This document shows positions 4,562-5,300 of a stretch of 5,300 bases of DNA, one piece after another. This DNA comes from an uncultured Oscillospiraceae bacterium (GTDB lineage: Bacteria; Bacillota; Clostridia; Oscillospirales; Acutalibacteraceae), in assembly GCA_902462665.1 (NCBI GenBank), contig CABQCM010000125.1:1-5300 (forward strand), written 5' to 3'. The notes beneath the pieces are model-generated. The model did not search any database. It worked only from the letters and a program-made list of their open reading frames with translations, and was not told the origin of the DNA. Position numbers and translations under genes: made by a program. Every line of letters begins with the position of its first letter. The stretch's first letter is position 1.

Positions 4562-5300
4562 ATGACTCGAAAAACGAGAAGTTCTCTGCTTGCCCTGCTG
4601 CTCGCCCTATGCATGGGGCTTGCGGCCTGCTCCCAGCCGGCGGGCGGCGATGTTCCCCCCACCGAAAAGACGGCGTATGGCTGCCAGCCGCAAAGCGTGC
4701 TTTCGGTGTTTGACAACAGCTTTGCCATTGCCTCTGAGCGGGGAGACTGCATTTTTTACAAAAGCATGGCGACCGGCGGGTTGATGCGAGCCGGTCGGGA
4801 TATGAGCAACCCGGTTCCATTGGAGGGAGGGCAAATCACCGGTATCGGCTTTGAGGACGATTCTCTCTTTTACGCCCGGGTCGTCGAGGGGGAAACGAGT
4901 AAGCGTTCCGAGCTGGTGCGGGCCGACGCGAGAGGGGAGAATCCCCAGGTGATTTTCTCTACCGAACGCGCTATTCGCCAGATGCTGATTGTTGACCGGC
5001 TGATTTATTTTGTAGCCTATAATGAGGAATCGTGCGAGCTGTGGCGCTGCAACCTCAAAGGGCAGAGCCTTGTCACGGTGGCGGGCGACACGCTGGGTGT
5101 TGGGGATTACACCCTGAGTCAAAACACCGTTTACTTTAATATGGTCTGGGCGGAGGAGCTTCAGGATTACTCCATCTACCGCTGCGGCATCGCCGGCGCG
5201 GGGCTGGCCCTCACCGGGTTCCGCCGTGGCGGGAGCTTTTTCTTCGCTGGGGACAGCCTTTACAGCGTCGTGCCGTATGGGGACGATCAGGTCATGTTGG
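4562..5300 (+). CDS. Lipoprotein with DUF5050/beta-propeller-like repeats, 3' end cut by the window
   Basis: The first 246 codons are present and open to the right edge. MTRKTRSSLLALLLALCMGLAAC is a lipoprotein signal peptide: basic start, hydrophobic core and lipobox LAAC with Cys23 as the lipidated residue, followed by a low-complexity linker. The mature part has repeated blades of the form hydrophobic-Tyr-hydrophobic, charged loop, then Leu-Trp/Val-Arg: SLFYARVVEG...SELVRADARG (101-125), LIYFVAYNEESCELWRCNLKG (147-167) and TVYFNMVWAEELQDYSIYRCGIAG (189-212). This resembles DUF5050/TolB-like propellers common in clostridial surface lipoproteins, which are thought to bind ligands outside the cell. 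AAAGGAAGAG (4547-4556) supports the ATG. Family assignment is by pattern only; the function is unknown. Confidence 0.85.
   Translation, partial: MTRKTRSSLLALLLALCMGLAACSQPAGGDVPPTEKTAYGCQPQSVLSVFDNSFAIASERGDCIFYKSMATGGLMRAGRDMSNPVPLEGGQITGIGFEDDSLFYARVVEGETSKRSELVRADARGENPQVIFSTERAIRQMLIVDRLIYFVAYNEESCELWRCNLKGQSLVTVAGDTLGVGDYTLSQNTVYFNMVWAEELQDYSIYRCGIAGAGLALTGFRRGGSFFFAGDSLYSVVPYGDDQVML

Noticed and set aside
4113..4820. 235-codon minus-strand frame across the MATE 3' end and the spacer
   Set aside because: It is antisense to two well-supported genes, is Arg/Ser/Pro-rich without a domain, and has no ribosome site.

Overview
The window looks like chromosomal DNA from a gut-type Clostridia/Firmicutes bacterium, most likely of the Oscillospiraceae/Ruminococcaceae kind. 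I base this on the gene families, the fairly GC-rich coding sequence next to AT-rich sigma-A promoters (TTGAC(A/G)-17-TATGAT), and the strong AGGAGG-type ribosome binding sites. This placement is inference, not a database match. Nothing shows a phage, plasmid or complete insertion sequence.

Left end (1-300): a tiny minus-strand gene encodes a 26-residue hydrophobic peptide of the holin-like toxin (Hol_Tox) type. It has a near-consensus promoter, a leader hairpin that buries its Shine-Dalgarno sequence, and a strong stem-loop that overlaps its stop codon. This is the layout of a type I toxin-antitoxin module, but no antitoxin RNA gene can be shown inside the window.

300-1640, minus strand: a two-gene operon. 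An SPFH/band-7 membrane protein is followed, one base after its stop codon, by a 66-residue Arc-like ribbon-helix-helix protein. The operon has a clear promoter upstream and a textbook terminator downstream.

1640-2720: an unusual regulator on the minus strand. It has an N-terminal XRE helix-turn-helix and a C-terminal array of 15-residue repeats predicted to form a beta-solenoid. Eight cysteines lie exactly 15 residues apart. Its 3' end lies in one arm of a 138-bp imperfect inverted-repeat element that may be a MITE-like repeat or a structured RNA.

2720-4270: a divergent intergenic region with two facing promoters and several dyads, then a plus-strand MATE-family efflux transporter. The XRE protein plausibly controls itself and perhaps the transporter.

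4271-5300: a GC-rich, gene-free spacer with short repeats, then the first 246 codons of a lipoprotein with a lipobox and YWTD/DUF5050-like beta-propeller repeats, running off the right edge.

The genes do not form one obvious pathway. The common theme is the envelope: a membrane-active peptide, an SPFH scaffold, an efflux pump and a lipoprotein. The most unusual object is the XRE/cysteine-ladder solenoid regulator next to the inverted-repeat element.
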